Shown: piece by piece, positions 1 to 5,782 of the stretch | Position numbering within the stretch: position 1 is the stretch's first letter | How the letters are laid out: each line of letters begins with the position of its first letter | Source: CAYZZA01 sp964482685 | Lineage (GTDB): Bacteria; Bacillota; Bacilli; Lactobacillales; Carnobacteriaceae_A | Length of the DNA: 6,770 nucleotides | Assembly: GCA_964482685.1 (NCBI GenBank) | Contig: CAYZZA010000061.1 | Coordinates: 1 to 6,770, forward strand | Direction: 5' to 3' | Program-made: the position numbers and the translations under genes | Notes under the pieces: model-generated | Told to the model about the DNA's origin: nothing | Seen by the model: the letters and a program-made list of their open reading frames with translations, nothing else | Databases searched by the model: none

Positions 1-55
1 CTACATGTTTCTACCCTACCATAGTTTCACGGGGGACTCCGCTAAGACCTCTTAT
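1..55. other. Unassigned segment at the left edge
   Basis: No open reading frame, promoter or recognised RNA can be supported here. The segment is more GC-rich than the sequence beside it (a run of Gs at 31-35) and contains GTTTC twice on the plus strand (8-12 and 24-28). It lies beyond the yabA terminator and is cut by the window end. Confidence 0.3.
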
Positions 56-56
56 A

Positions 57-131
57 AAAAAACCACTATAAGTGAAGCAAGACCCAAAAGAAAAAAGATT
101 TGGGAAATGCAACAACTTATACTGGTTTTTT
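57..131 (-). terminator. Large inverted-repeat terminator after yabA, probably bidirectional
   Basis: Two 17-nt arms (131-115 and 73-57 on the minus strand) pair with a single mismatch. They begin in six As and end in T7 (62-56). Between them lies a second short stem, CCCAAA (104-99) with TTTGGG (88-83). The arrangement is symmetric, so it can end transcription from either side. It starts 12 nt after the yabA stop codon. Confidence 0.75.
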
Positions 132-142
132 CAACTTTCTAT

Positions 143-487
143 TTATCTTCGATCCCCATAAATCACATCTAAACAAAACGCACACGGCTCGTCCTCCACT
201 CTCCTAGAACCATAAAACAAATTGCATACATGAAAGCCATCTTCATACAATTTTTCGAGATTTAGGCGAGACTTTGTCATCTCTGTCTCTGTCGGTTCTA
301 ACTGCTTGGATCGCTCTGCTTCGAGCTCTTCTAAACGGTTGCGAAGATTTTGATTTGCAATCTGCAAAGAGGTGTTTTCTTGCATAATTTTTTCTACTTC
401 TAGTTTCAATTCACGAATGTGCGAAAGATTCCGTTCTGTATCTTTCTCAAATTGAGCAAAATTGTCATACAATCGTTTTCTGTCCAT
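143..487 (-). CDS. yabA: Replication initiation control protein YabA, 114 aa
   Basis: YabA restrains chromosome replication initiation in Firmicutes by binding DnaA and the beta clamp DnaN. Residues about 5-60 form a coiled coil, seen as heptad-like Leu/Ile spacing (IRELKLEVEKIMQEN, LRNRLEELEAER), which mediates oligomerisation in the family. A Glu/Thr-rich linker (61-72) leads to the C-terminal zinc domain, with H86-x-C88 in EDGFHVCNLFYG and C102-x2-C105 in EPCAFC. These match the HxC...CxxC ligands of B. subtilis YabA. The length is near the usual 119 aa. The start MDRKRLYD resembles the family N-terminus. Here yabA directly follows holB; the PSP1-domain gene yaaT that normally intervenes is missing. 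It has its own promoter, and a terminator follows 12 nt after the stop codon, so rsmI (yabC), the usual next gene, is not in the same unit within this window. Confidence 0.95.
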   Translation of the reverse strand: MDRKRLYDNFAQFEKDTERNLSHIRELKLEVEKIMQENTSLQIANQNLRNRLEELEAERSKQLEPTETEMTKSRLNLEKLYEDGFHVCNLFYGSRRVEDEPCAFCLDVIYGDRR

Positions 488-495
488 TTCATCTT

Positions 496-501
496 TCACC
501 C
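496..501 (-). promoter_or_regulatory. Shine-Dalgarno site deciding the yabA start
   Basis: GGGTGA, complementary to the GGTGA part of the anti-SD target, lies 8 nt before the ATG at 487. An in-frame GTG at 499 falls inside this site and is therefore unlikely to be the start. Confidence 0.55.
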
Positions 502-534
502 GCTCTAATCTTCTGTTTCATGCTTACTATCCGT

Positions 535-564
535 ATCATATCACGTCTCTATGAGTCGTGACAA
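535..564 (-). promoter_or_regulatory. Promoter of yabA between holB and yabA
   Basis: TTGTCA (564-559) and TATGAT (540-535) each match the consensus at 5 of 6 positions and are separated by 18 bp. By hexamer score this is the best-matching promoter I found in the window. It lies 48 nt before the yabA start codon and suggests yabA can be expressed separately from the dnaX operon. Confidence 0.65.
541..561. promoter_or_regulatory. 21-bp dyad in the yabA promoter spacer (candidate operator)
   Basis: The plus strand reads TCACG-t-CTC-tat-GAG-t-CGTGA, symmetric at 16 of 21 positions and centred on 551. It fills the spacer and overlaps three bases of the -35. A protein bound here would be placed to control the promoter. 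As RNA it could also fold into a hairpin at the end of the holB message, but no U run follows. Confidence 0.45.
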
Positions 565-581
565 TGTTTTGAAAGATGTTC

Positions 582-1562
582 TCATAGGACAAGTAAGACA
601 AACTGTTCCAATAACCCTTGTACGGGTACATTGTTGTCTATTTTTTTCTTTTGATTTAGAAGCAAAGACAAAGATTGAGCAATGGTTGCACCTGTCAGAG
701 TGTGCGCAAGTTGCTCTATTTCTTTTTTGTAATCTGGGAACATCAACACGTTTGGCACGCCATAATGCGTGAAAAGAAGTTCGCGATACAACAGCACAAC
801 AATATCAAAAAATTGATATTGAAGTGGCTTTTCTTTTAAATAAACTAAGAGGTGTGTTTGGACAAACACAAAGGCTTGTGCATCTTTTTTTTGAATGAGT
901 GTAAACCATCTCCAAACTAGCGGAAGAATAGATTGGTACCATTCATCGTCGTTCCACTCCAAGGCTGTTTGATTGTCGTTCGTCAAATGAACAAATAAAG
1001 AGGCCCGGTTTTCAGGTACACGTTGGTTTACTAATTCGGCCACTCTGTGTTCTGTTGGGCCTGCATGAAAATGAACCACTTGGCACCGTGACAAAATAGT
1101 CGGCAATAGTCTATTTTTAGAAGGAGTGAGCAAAAAAGCTGTCACCTGTCCATCTGGATCTTCCAAAAACTTTAGCAAACTGTTGGCTGCACCAGTCGTC
1201 ATTTTTTCAGCATCTTCAATCAAAAAAATCTTTTGGCTACTTTCCATTCCACTTCTACTGAATTCTGATTTAAGTAGTCGAATTTGATCCACTTTGATTG
1301 ACTGTCCATCTGCTTGTATATGGATGACATCTGGGTGGACGTGTTCTGCAATCCGTCTGCAATTGACACACTCGCCACAAGGCAAGTTGTCTACCGTCGG
1401 ATTTTCACACAAGAGTGCACGTGCTGTCCACAGGGCCAATTCTTTTTTCCCTGTACCTTCGGGACCTTCAAACAAATATGCATGGCTCACACGTTTTTTT
1501 TTGAGGAATGTTTCCATCAATTCTTTTGGATGTGTTCCTCCGTACTGATTCGTTCTACTCAT
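582..1562 (-). CDS. holB: DNA polymerase III subunit delta prime (HolB), 326 aa
   Basis: HolB is the stator subunit of the clamp loader and assembles with DnaX and HolA to load DnaN. The N-terminal AAA+ fold carries a Walker A-like GPEGTGKK at 33-40 and zinc-finger cysteines C52, C62, C65 and C68. A degenerate Walker B-like FLIEDAEKM is at 113-121, and the SRC motif in LPTILSRCQ has C160. The Walker A ends in GKK rather than GKT, in line with a subunit not expected to be the main ATPase. The C-terminal two-thirds diverges, as is normal for delta prime, but total length is close to that of B. subtilis HolB. The start at 1562 is chosen for TAAGGAG 9 nt upstream; longer in-frame versions would overlap darA. 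No T-rich terminator follows, so transcription may continue into yabA. Confidence 0.96.
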   Translation of the reverse strand: MSRTNQYGGTHPKELMETFLKKKRVSHAYLFEGPEGTGKKELALWTARALLCENPTVDNLPCGECVNCRRIAEHVHPDVIHIQADGQSIKVDQIRLLKSEFSRSGMESSQKIFLIEDAEKMTTGAANSLLKFLEDPDGQVTAFLLTPSKNRLLPTILSRCQVVHFHAGPTEHRVAELVNQRVPENRASLFVHLTNDNQTALEWNDDEWYQSILPLVWRWFTLIQKKDAQAFVFVQTHLLVYLKEKPLQYQFFDIVVLLYRELLFTHYGVPNVLMFPDYKKEIEQLAHTLTGATIAQSLSLLLNQKKKIDNNVPVQGLLEQFVLLVL

Positions 1563-1575
1563 GTCTTTGGACTCC

Positions 1576-1917
1576 TTAGAAGTGAAGGAACTGATCAATT
1601 GGCAAAACAAAAATTGTGGCTCCACCAACTTCAACATCTATTGGAAAAGCTAGTTCAGGCTCCAGCGAAAAATCATATGCGGGAGGAGACACCATTGTTT
1701 GAGTCCGTGTAGAACAATTGTCACGAATAATCTTTAATACTTTTTCTACCTTTTTTTCTTCAATTCCAATCAAAAAAGTGGTGTTCCCAGCACGTAAAAA
1801 CCCACCTGTTGATGATAACTTCGTTGCTGGAATGCGATTTTCTACAAATTCATCTGATAAACGTCTGCTATCTTGATTTTGGACAATGCCAATCACTAAC
1901 TTCATGTTGTTTTCCAT
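1576..1917 (-). CDS. darA: Cyclic-di-AMP receptor DarA/PstA (YaaQ), PII-like, 113 aa
   Basis: DarA is a trimeric PII-like signal protein that binds the second messenger c-di-AMP in the cytoplasm; its downstream partner is not firmly established. The sequence opens with the PII-like strand MKLVIGIVQNQDSRRL. It carries the conserved TKLSSTGGFLRAGNTTFLIGI block (about 32-52), which in known structures helps form the nucleotide pocket, and ends with VEVGGATIFVLPIDQF. A Ser/Pro-containing loop (about 72-88) matches the variable loop of the family. The ATG at 1917 is chosen because AAGGAGG lies 8 nt upstream; a second ATG four codons later would give the more usual MKL start. The TAA stop (1578-1576) is part of the holB Shine-Dalgarno. 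yaaR, which follows yaaQ in B. subtilis, is absent. Confidence 0.96.
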   Translation of the reverse strand: MENNMKLVIGIVQNQDSRRLSDEFVENRIPATKLSSTGGFLRAGNTTFLIGIEEKKVEKVLKIIRDNCSTRTQTMVSPPAYDFSLEPELAFPIDVEVGGATIFVLPIDQFLHF

Positions 1918-1933
1918 TGTTCATTCCTCCTTG

Positions 1934-2563
1934 CTATTTGATGCGAATCAGTTGTTGAAGGACTCTCCAACACTCTTCTAAAACTTCTTCTTCAGAGCGG
2001 GAAGCATCAATTTTAATCATCCGATCGCGATTTTTTTCTAAAAGAATCAAATATCCTTGGCGCACCTTTTTATGAAATTCTATTTTTTCTTGATCTAGAC
2101 GATCAAATTGACGGTTTTTTTTGTTGTTTTCAATTCGTTCTATTCCGACTTCTGCTGGAAGATCTAAATATAAAGTCGCATTAGGAACAAGATTTTCTGT
2201 TGCAAACTGATTGATTTGTGCAACTTCATCCATTCCAATCCCACGTGCAAACCCCTGATAGACAAGTGAACTGTCTACAAAACGGTCACAAATCACAATT
2301 TTGCCCGCTTCGAGTGCGGGTAGAATGGTTTCTGTTAGATGTTGCCGTCTGCTCGCTGCATAAAGCAAGGCTTCTGTTCGAATATCCATCGCAATATGGT
2401 CTGGATTCAAAATAGTTTCGCGAATTTTTTCCGCAATCGGGCTTCCACCAGGCTCGCGCGTAAACAGAACCTCTGTGATGTTAGCTTGTTGCATTTTTTT
2501 CATAATACTTTTAATAATACTTGTTTTCCCCGCACCGTCTGGGCCTTCAAAAGTGATAAACAC
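1934..2563 (-). CDS. tmk: Thymidylate kinase, 209 aa
   Basis: Tmk phosphorylates dTMP to dTDP with ATP, an essential cytoplasmic step towards dTTP for DNA synthesis. The P-loop GPDGAGKT is at 7-14, preceded by the FITFE strand. TREPGG (35-40) forms part of the dTMP site, DRF is at 93-95 and SSLVYQG at 98-104. The LID region lies around 143-155 (RIENNKKNRQFDR). The length of 209 aa is typical. The start is GTG with a good Shine-Dalgarno. In B. subtilis several unrelated genes lie between yaaL and tmk; here the two are only 63 nt apart, the compact layout I associate with Lactobacillales. darA follows after 16 nt. Confidence 0.98.
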   Translation of the reverse strand: MFITFEGPDGAGKTSIIKSIMKKMQQANITEVLFTREPGGSPIAEKIRETILNPDHIAMDIRTEALLYAASRRQHLTETILPALEAGKIVICDRFVDSSLVYQGFARGIGMDEVAQINQFATENLVPNATLYLDLPAEVGIERIENNKKNRQFDRLDQEKIEFHKKVRQGYLILLEKNRDRMIKIDASRSEEEVLEECWRVLQQLIRIK

Positions 2564-2567
2564 TCTT

Positions 2568-2574
2568 CCACCTC
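2568..2574 (-). promoter_or_regulatory. Shine-Dalgarno site supporting the GTG start of tmk
   Basis: GAGGTGG lies just upstream of GTG at 2563 (7 nt from GAGG). In-frame stop codons directly upstream exclude any earlier start, so GTG is the only start that keeps the conserved FITFEGPDG segment. Confidence 0.75.
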
Positions 2575-2618
2575 ATCATACATGTTTTCTGCATTTGTCA
2601 TGCCTTAATCTATCCATT

Positions 2619-2650
2619 GCGCGAAGCTATCTTGTTCGCTTGCTACGCGC
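2619..2650 (-). repeat. GC-rich hairpin at the yaaL stop codon
   Basis: On the minus strand GCGCG-tagc-AAGC pairs with GCTT-CGCGC around a 10-nt loop, giving a 9-bp stem with a 4-nt bulge. It spans the end of yaaL and the start of the 63-nt gap to tmk. No T run follows, so it is not a standard terminator; it could protect or separate transcript segments. Confidence 0.45.
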
Positions 2651-2878
2651 GTTCTCTTTTGTATAGGACCCTGTTAAGTGTCGTTCTTTAGCTTCCGTAA
2701 ATAAATAAAAATATTTTGCTTCTGATAATTTCCTTAAAATATCCAATGCGTCGGTATCTTCTGCGCTCAATGTATATATGTGTGTTTGATGGAGCCACTC
2801 TTTTTTTAATTTTTCCATCGTTTTATACAAGTGCTCATCATATCTTTCTCTTAGTGTGTGTTTTTTTCGAAAAAACAT
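2627..2878 (-). CDS. yaaL: YaaL-like small protein (DUF2508), 83 aa
   Basis: This is a short, very basic, predicted helical protein in the position that yaaL occupies downstream of recR in Bacillus and many Lactobacillales. No biochemical function is established for DUF2508 proteins. The N-terminus (MFFRKK) is followed by a charged helix with RERYDEHLYKTMEKLKKEW (about 10-28). A second helical region contains LDILRKLSEAKYFYLFTEAKERH (about 45-67), and the tail is Lys/Arg-rich (ENARSKRTR). There is no signal peptide or membrane segment. AAGGAG sits 6 nt before the ATG and shares bases with the recR stop codon. Assignment rests on position, length and the conserved pattern of aromatic and acidic residues; identity beyond the family level is inferred. 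Confidence 0.85.
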   Translation of the reverse strand: MFFRKKHTLRERYDEHLYKTMEKLKKEWLHQTHIYTLSAEDTDALDILRKLSEAKYFYLFTEAKERHLTGSYTKENARSKRTR

Positions 2879-2888
2879 GGCGCTCTCC

Positions 2889-3485
2889 TTAAATTTCCCG
2901 TCTACCTTCTACTGCTTTGGACAGAGTAATCTCATCCGCGTATTCAATATCACTTCCAACAGATAAACCGTGAGCCAATCGACTCACTGTTATACCCGCT
3001 GGTTTTATTAATCTGGATAAATACATCGCAGTTGCTTCTCCTTCAGCCGTTGCATTGGTTGCTAGGATCACTTCTTGGACGGTTTCATTTTGAAGACGTT
3101 GAATCAACTGAGGAATCGTTATATCTTCTGGTCCTGTTCCCTCTATCGGAGAGAGAACTCCATGTAACACATGATACAATCCTTTGTATTCTTGCATTTT
3201 TTCTAATGATATGACATCTTTCGAGTGCTCTACAACAAGAATCATGCTCTGATCTCGATGTTTATCGGCGCAAATCACACAAGGGTCTTGTTCCGTTAAA
3301 TTTCCGCAAATCGAACAGTACCGCAAGTCTCGTTTGACACTAATCAAAGACTTTGCAAAAGACGTGACGTCTTCTTCTTGCATATTTACCGTATAGAAAG
3401 CCAACCGGGCAGCTGTTTTTTCACCGATACCAGGAAGCTTCATATAACTCTCCATTAATCGAGAGATAGGCTGAGGATAATGCAT
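2889..3485 (-). CDS. recR: Recombination mediator protein RecR, 198 aa
   Basis: RecR works with RecO (and RecF) in the cytoplasm to load RecA onto SSB-coated single-stranded DNA during gap repair and replication restart. The N-terminal helix-hairpin-helix region contains LPGIGEKTAARLAF (17-30). A C4 zinc finger follows with C57, C60, C69 and C72. A Toprim domain begins at about residue 80 with ILVVEHSKD and includes LATNATAEGEATAMYL, whose Glu and neighbouring acidic residues fit the family. The C-terminal part includes the conserved ITVSRLAHGLSVGSDIEYADE region. The length of 198 aa is standard. The start has AAAGGA 7 nt upstream. The TAA stop (2891-2889) overlaps the Shine-Dalgarno of yaaL, only 10 nt away, which suggests translational coupling. 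Confidence 0.98.
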   Translation of the reverse strand: MHYPQPISRLMESYMKLPGIGEKTAARLAFYTVNMQEEDVTSFAKSLISVKRDLRYCSICGNLTEQDPCVICADKHRDQSMILVVEHSKDVISLEKMQEYKGLYHVLHGVLSPIEGTGPEDITIPQLIQRLQNETVQEVILATNATAEGEATAMYLSRLIKPAGITVSRLAHGLSVGSDIEYADEITLSKAVEGRREI

Positions 3486-3522
3486 AATCGTATCCTTTCT
3501 AAATCACTTCGTTGAAGTCCCT

Positions 3523-3837
3523 TTACAGACCTGGCAATCCTTTAGTGTATTTGCTCATTTTTTGTTCTGTTTCTTTGTCTATTTTTTCTAAAGCATCGTT
3601 TACCGCTAGAAGAACTAAATCTTCCAACATCTCTGTGTCTTCAGGATCCACAACATCTGGTTTAATAGAGACAGCTACCAGTTTTTTATTCCCAGTAAAA
3701 GTTACTGTCACTAAATCATTGCTTGCTGTTCCTGTAAATTCTGTTTGGTTCAGCTCTTCTTGCGTCTCTGTCATTTCTTTTTGCATTTTCTGCATTTTCT
3801 TCATCATACCTTGCATGTTTCCCATTCCTCCGCGCAT
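3523..3837 (-). CDS. ebfC: YbaB/EbfC family nucleoid-associated protein (YaaK), 104 aa
   Basis: This is a small dimeric DNA-binding protein of the YbaB/EbfC family, almost always encoded between dnaX and recR. Family members bind DNA as tweezer-shaped dimers and affect nucleoid structure and gene expression; their exact link to the clamp loader or RecR is unsettled. The N-terminus is Gly/Met-rich (MRGGMGNMQGMM) and is followed by a helical region of KMQK-type repeats (about 11-30). The central beta-sheet region includes LVTVTFTGNKKLVAVSI (about 42-58). A C-terminal helix, the EDLVLLAVNDALEKIDKETEQKM stretch (72-94), ends in the typical Gly-Leu-Pro-Gly tail. The length is normal. recR follows after 37 nt, which contains a small ACTTC-gtt-GAAGT hairpin (3506-3518) with no T run. 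Confidence 0.96.
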   Translation of the reverse strand: MRGGMGNMQGMMKKMQKMQKEMTETQEELNQTEFTGTASNDLVTVTFTGNKKLVAVSIKPDVVDPEDTEMLEDLVLLAVNDALEKIDKETEQKMSKYTKGLPGL

Positions 3838-3846
3838 ATACGCACT

Positions 3847-3852
3847 TCCTCT
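3847..3852 (-). promoter_or_regulatory. Shine-Dalgarno site of ebfC
   Basis: AGAGGA lies 9 nt before the ATG at 3837. The reading frame is open back to a TTG at 3855, but that codon has no ribosome binding site and overlaps this one, so the ATG is preferred. Confidence 0.7.
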
Positions 3853-3867
3853 CAATTTAATAACTAC

Positions 3868-5613
3868 TTACTCAACTTCGACAACTTGTTCGCCGAATAA
3901 TTCTACAGCTTTAGAGACCACATGCTCTGTTTTCTGTGCTTGTACAGAATCAACTTGGTCTTCTTCTGCCGATGTTTCTGCTGGTGCCTCCACTTGGCCA
4001 CTTCGAACTTGTTCAATATAATGCGTTCGCATATCTTGCCAACGATTTTCAGGGATACAAATTAACGACGGTCTATCGCCAATCAAGCGTTCAATATGTT
4101 CGCCTACTTTTTGAATCAAAGTTTCGTCATTGGTTGCTTTTTGACACAAAATATCATAATCAAATGAAACAATGAGCCCTTCTTTGCTTGCAGCAACCGG
4201 AGTGGATGCTTTCATGATTGCCCGCTGAGTCACAGACAGCATCAACATCAAATCCGGCCATATATCCCTTAATTGGGCTAGGTGCTCCTTAGTTGCGGAA
4301 CCAAGCACCTTGTGCACAGCAGCTACGTTTGGTTTAAACGAGCCTCCCGAAGCTACTGTTCGAGGCGCTCTTTTCTGTGGGGGTGATGGTGTTGGTGACT
4401 GTGTGCGCAATTCTTCTAATTGCGCACGTAGCATAGCCATCTCGTCTTGTAAACGAGTTGTGTCTTTTGTAGATAGGGGAGCGGGTGCCATGTTTGCACG
4501 AGACAATCGCTCTTCTTTTTCTACATGTTTGTTGAGTTGCGTTAAACGGACGGTTGCCACCTCTAAATACACTTCTGCATGATTGGACAATCTCAGTTCG
4601 TTTTGTGTGTCGTTGCATATTTTAATCACGTCATACAACACTGTTGGCTTTAAGGCTTCGCTTAGTGCTTTAAACTCATCCGTAGGTTCGGCTATCTTCA
4701 ATAAGTCAGGTTGGTCAAATGCTTGTTTAAAAACGAGCAAGTCTCTTCCAAACAAAATAATGTCTTCTACAAAACGAGCAGGATCTTTTCCCTGCGCTAA
4801 AATGGTGTGAACCAATTCCAGCCCCTTTTCTGTCTCTCCTTTTTGTATGGAGTAAAAATACCCCATCAACAAAGGCTGAGTCATGCTGCCTGTGACACGA
4901 ATCGCGTTTTCAGATGTGACACTGCCATCAGAAAAAGAAATGGCTTGATCTAAGATGCTCAAGGCATCTCGCATGCCACCTTCGGCTGCACGTGCAATCA
5001 AGTTTAGAGCTTCTTCTTCATACGCAACCTGTTCACGCCCTAAAATATACCGCATTCGTTCCACGATATCTTGTTGGGAGATTTGCCTAAAATCAAATCG
5101 TTGTGTTCGTGAAATAATCGTCAATGGAATTTTATGTGGTTCGGTTGTCGCTAAAATAAACACGACTTTTCCTGGAGGCTCTTCCAACGTTTTCAATAAT
5201 GCATTGAACGCACCTGTAGACAACATGTGCACTTCGTCTATAATATAAACTTTATACTCTGCACTTGTTGGTGCGTATCGGGCTTTTTCTCGTATATCCC
5301 TTATTTCTTCTACACCGTTGTTACTTGCAGCGTCAATTTCAATCACGTCATTCAATTCATTGTTTGTGATTGCTTGACAAGTATGGCACTGGTTACAAGG
5401 CTCTCCATCTGTTGAATGGGGGCAGTTAATGGCTTTTGCAAATATCTTTGCTGCACTTGTTTTCCCCGTTCCTCTTGGTCCAGTAAAGAGGTAGGCATGA
5501 CTGGTCTTTTGGTGTACCAATGCATTTTTTAACGTGGTTGTAATCATAGATTGTCCGGCTATGTCATCAAAAACTTGAGGACGCCAAACTCTATATAGTG
5601 CTTGGTAACTCAT
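3868..5613 (-). CDS. dnaX: DNA polymerase III subunit gamma/tau (DnaX), 581 aa
   Basis: DnaX is the ATPase motor of the clamp loader; it opens the DnaN ring, loads it on primed DNA and couples polymerase to helicase. The protein starts with the family hallmark MSYQALYRVWRP. Walker A GPRGTGKT is at 45-52 and the zinc-finger cysteines are C64, C73, C76 and C79. Walker B VYIIDEVH is at 122-129, the sensor 1 region ILATTEPHKIP is at about 153-163, and sensor 2 GGMRDALS is at 212-219. The clamp-loader SRC motif reads S168-R169-T170, so the Cys is replaced while the Arg finger is kept. A Pro/Ser/Thr-rich linker precedes the C-terminal tau domain, and the length fits full tau. I saw no A AAA AAG slippery heptamer on the coding strand, so I have no evidence for a frameshifted gamma form. 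It is first in its operon; ebfC starts 30 nt downstream. Confidence 0.98.
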   Translation of the reverse strand: MSYQALYRVWRPQVFDDIAGQSMITTTLKNALVHQKTSHAYLFTGPRGTGKTSAAKIFAKAINCPHSTDGEPCNQCHTCQAITNNELNDVIEIDAASNNGVEEIRDIREKARYAPTSAEYKVYIIDEVHMLSTGAFNALLKTLEEPPGKVVFILATTEPHKIPLTIISRTQRFDFRQISQQDIVERMRYILGREQVAYEEEALNLIARAAEGGMRDALSILDQAISFSDGSVTSENAIRVTGSMTQPLLMGYFYSIQKGETEKGLELVHTILAQGKDPARFVEDIILFGRDLLVFKQAFDQPDLLKIAEPTDEFKALSEALKPTVLYDVIKICNDTQNELRLSNHAEVYLEVATVRLTQLNKHVEKEERLSRANMAPAPLSTKDTTRLQDEMAMLRAQLEELRTQSPTPSPPQKRAPRTVASGGSFKPNVAAVHKVLGSATKEHLAQLRDIWPDLMLMLSVTQRAIMKASTPVAASKEGLIVSFDYDILCQKATNDETLIQKVGEHIERLIGDRPSLICIPENRWQDMRTHYIEQVRSGQVEAPAETSAEEDQVDSVQAQKTEHVVSKAVELFGEQVVEVE

Positions 5614-5621
5614 GCATTCCC

Positions 5622-5629
5622 CCTCCTTT
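5622..5629 (-). promoter_or_regulatory. Strong Shine-Dalgarno site of dnaX
   Basis: AAAGGAGG, continuing as a G run, lies 8 nt before the ATG at 5613. It decides this start over an in-frame upstream codon at 5643, which would add ten residues that are not family-like. Confidence 0.85.
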
Positions 5630-5656
5630 CCTTTCCAGTCCAATTTCTACTCTTTT

Positions 5657-5685
5657 AGTATACTGGATTTTACCCTTCTTTTAAA
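5657..5685 (-). promoter_or_regulatory. Promoter of the dnaX operon
   Basis: TTTAAA (5685-5680, 4 of 6 to TTGACA) is followed by a 17-bp spacer and TATACT (5662-5657, 5 of 6 to TATAAT). It sits between the SRP RNA terminator and the dnaX start, where an independent promoter is needed. Confidence 0.65.
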
Positions 5686-5716
5686 CTCTGGTTGCTCTCT
5701 TATCTATGAAAAATCT

Positions 5717-5756
5717 AAAAAAAAAGCTTTTGATCGTGGAGATCAAAAACTTTTTT
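5717..5756 (-). terminator. Intrinsic terminator of the SRP RNA gene
   Basis: On the minus strand AAAAAAG-TTTTTGATC pairs with GATCAAAA-GCTTTTTT around a 5-nt loop (tccac), with one G-T wobble, and runs into nine Ts (5725-5717). A small extra hairpin, AAAGG-catgt-CCTTT (5771-5757), lies just before it. The stem also ends in Ts on the plus strand, so it may work in both directions. Confidence 0.85.
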
Positions 5757-5782
5757 AAAGGACATGCCTTTTATACGTGCTA

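Noticed and set aside
1..45. Possible CRISPR repeat or preQ1 riboswitch at the left edge
   Set aside because: There is only one copy, the second half does not match known repeats, and the preQ1 P1 stem and A-rich tail are not formed; reported only as an unexplained segment.
1314..1712. A 132-codon plus-strand open frame opposite holB and darA
   Set aside because: It is the complement of two well-supported genes and has no ribosome binding site or family-like sequence.
2541..2620. Possible internal promoter upstream of tmk (ATGACA and TATGAT)
   Set aside because: The spacer is only 15 bp, and the TATGAT overlaps the region leading into the tmk ribosome binding site; too weak to call.
3506..3518. 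ACTTC-gtt-GAAGT hairpin between ebfC and recR
   Set aside because: It is a five-base-pair stem without a T run; a short chance hairpin is as likely as a regulatory one.
3512..4021. A 169-codon plus-strand open frame opposite ebfC and dnaX
   Set aside because: The Ser/Thr/Cys-rich product is what results from reading a conserved gene on the wrong strand; ebfC explains the region.
3868..5613. Programmed frameshift in dnaX giving a gamma form
   Set aside because: No A AAA AAG heptamer is present on the coding strand; GAAAAAG and CAAAAAG runs occur but lack the required pattern.
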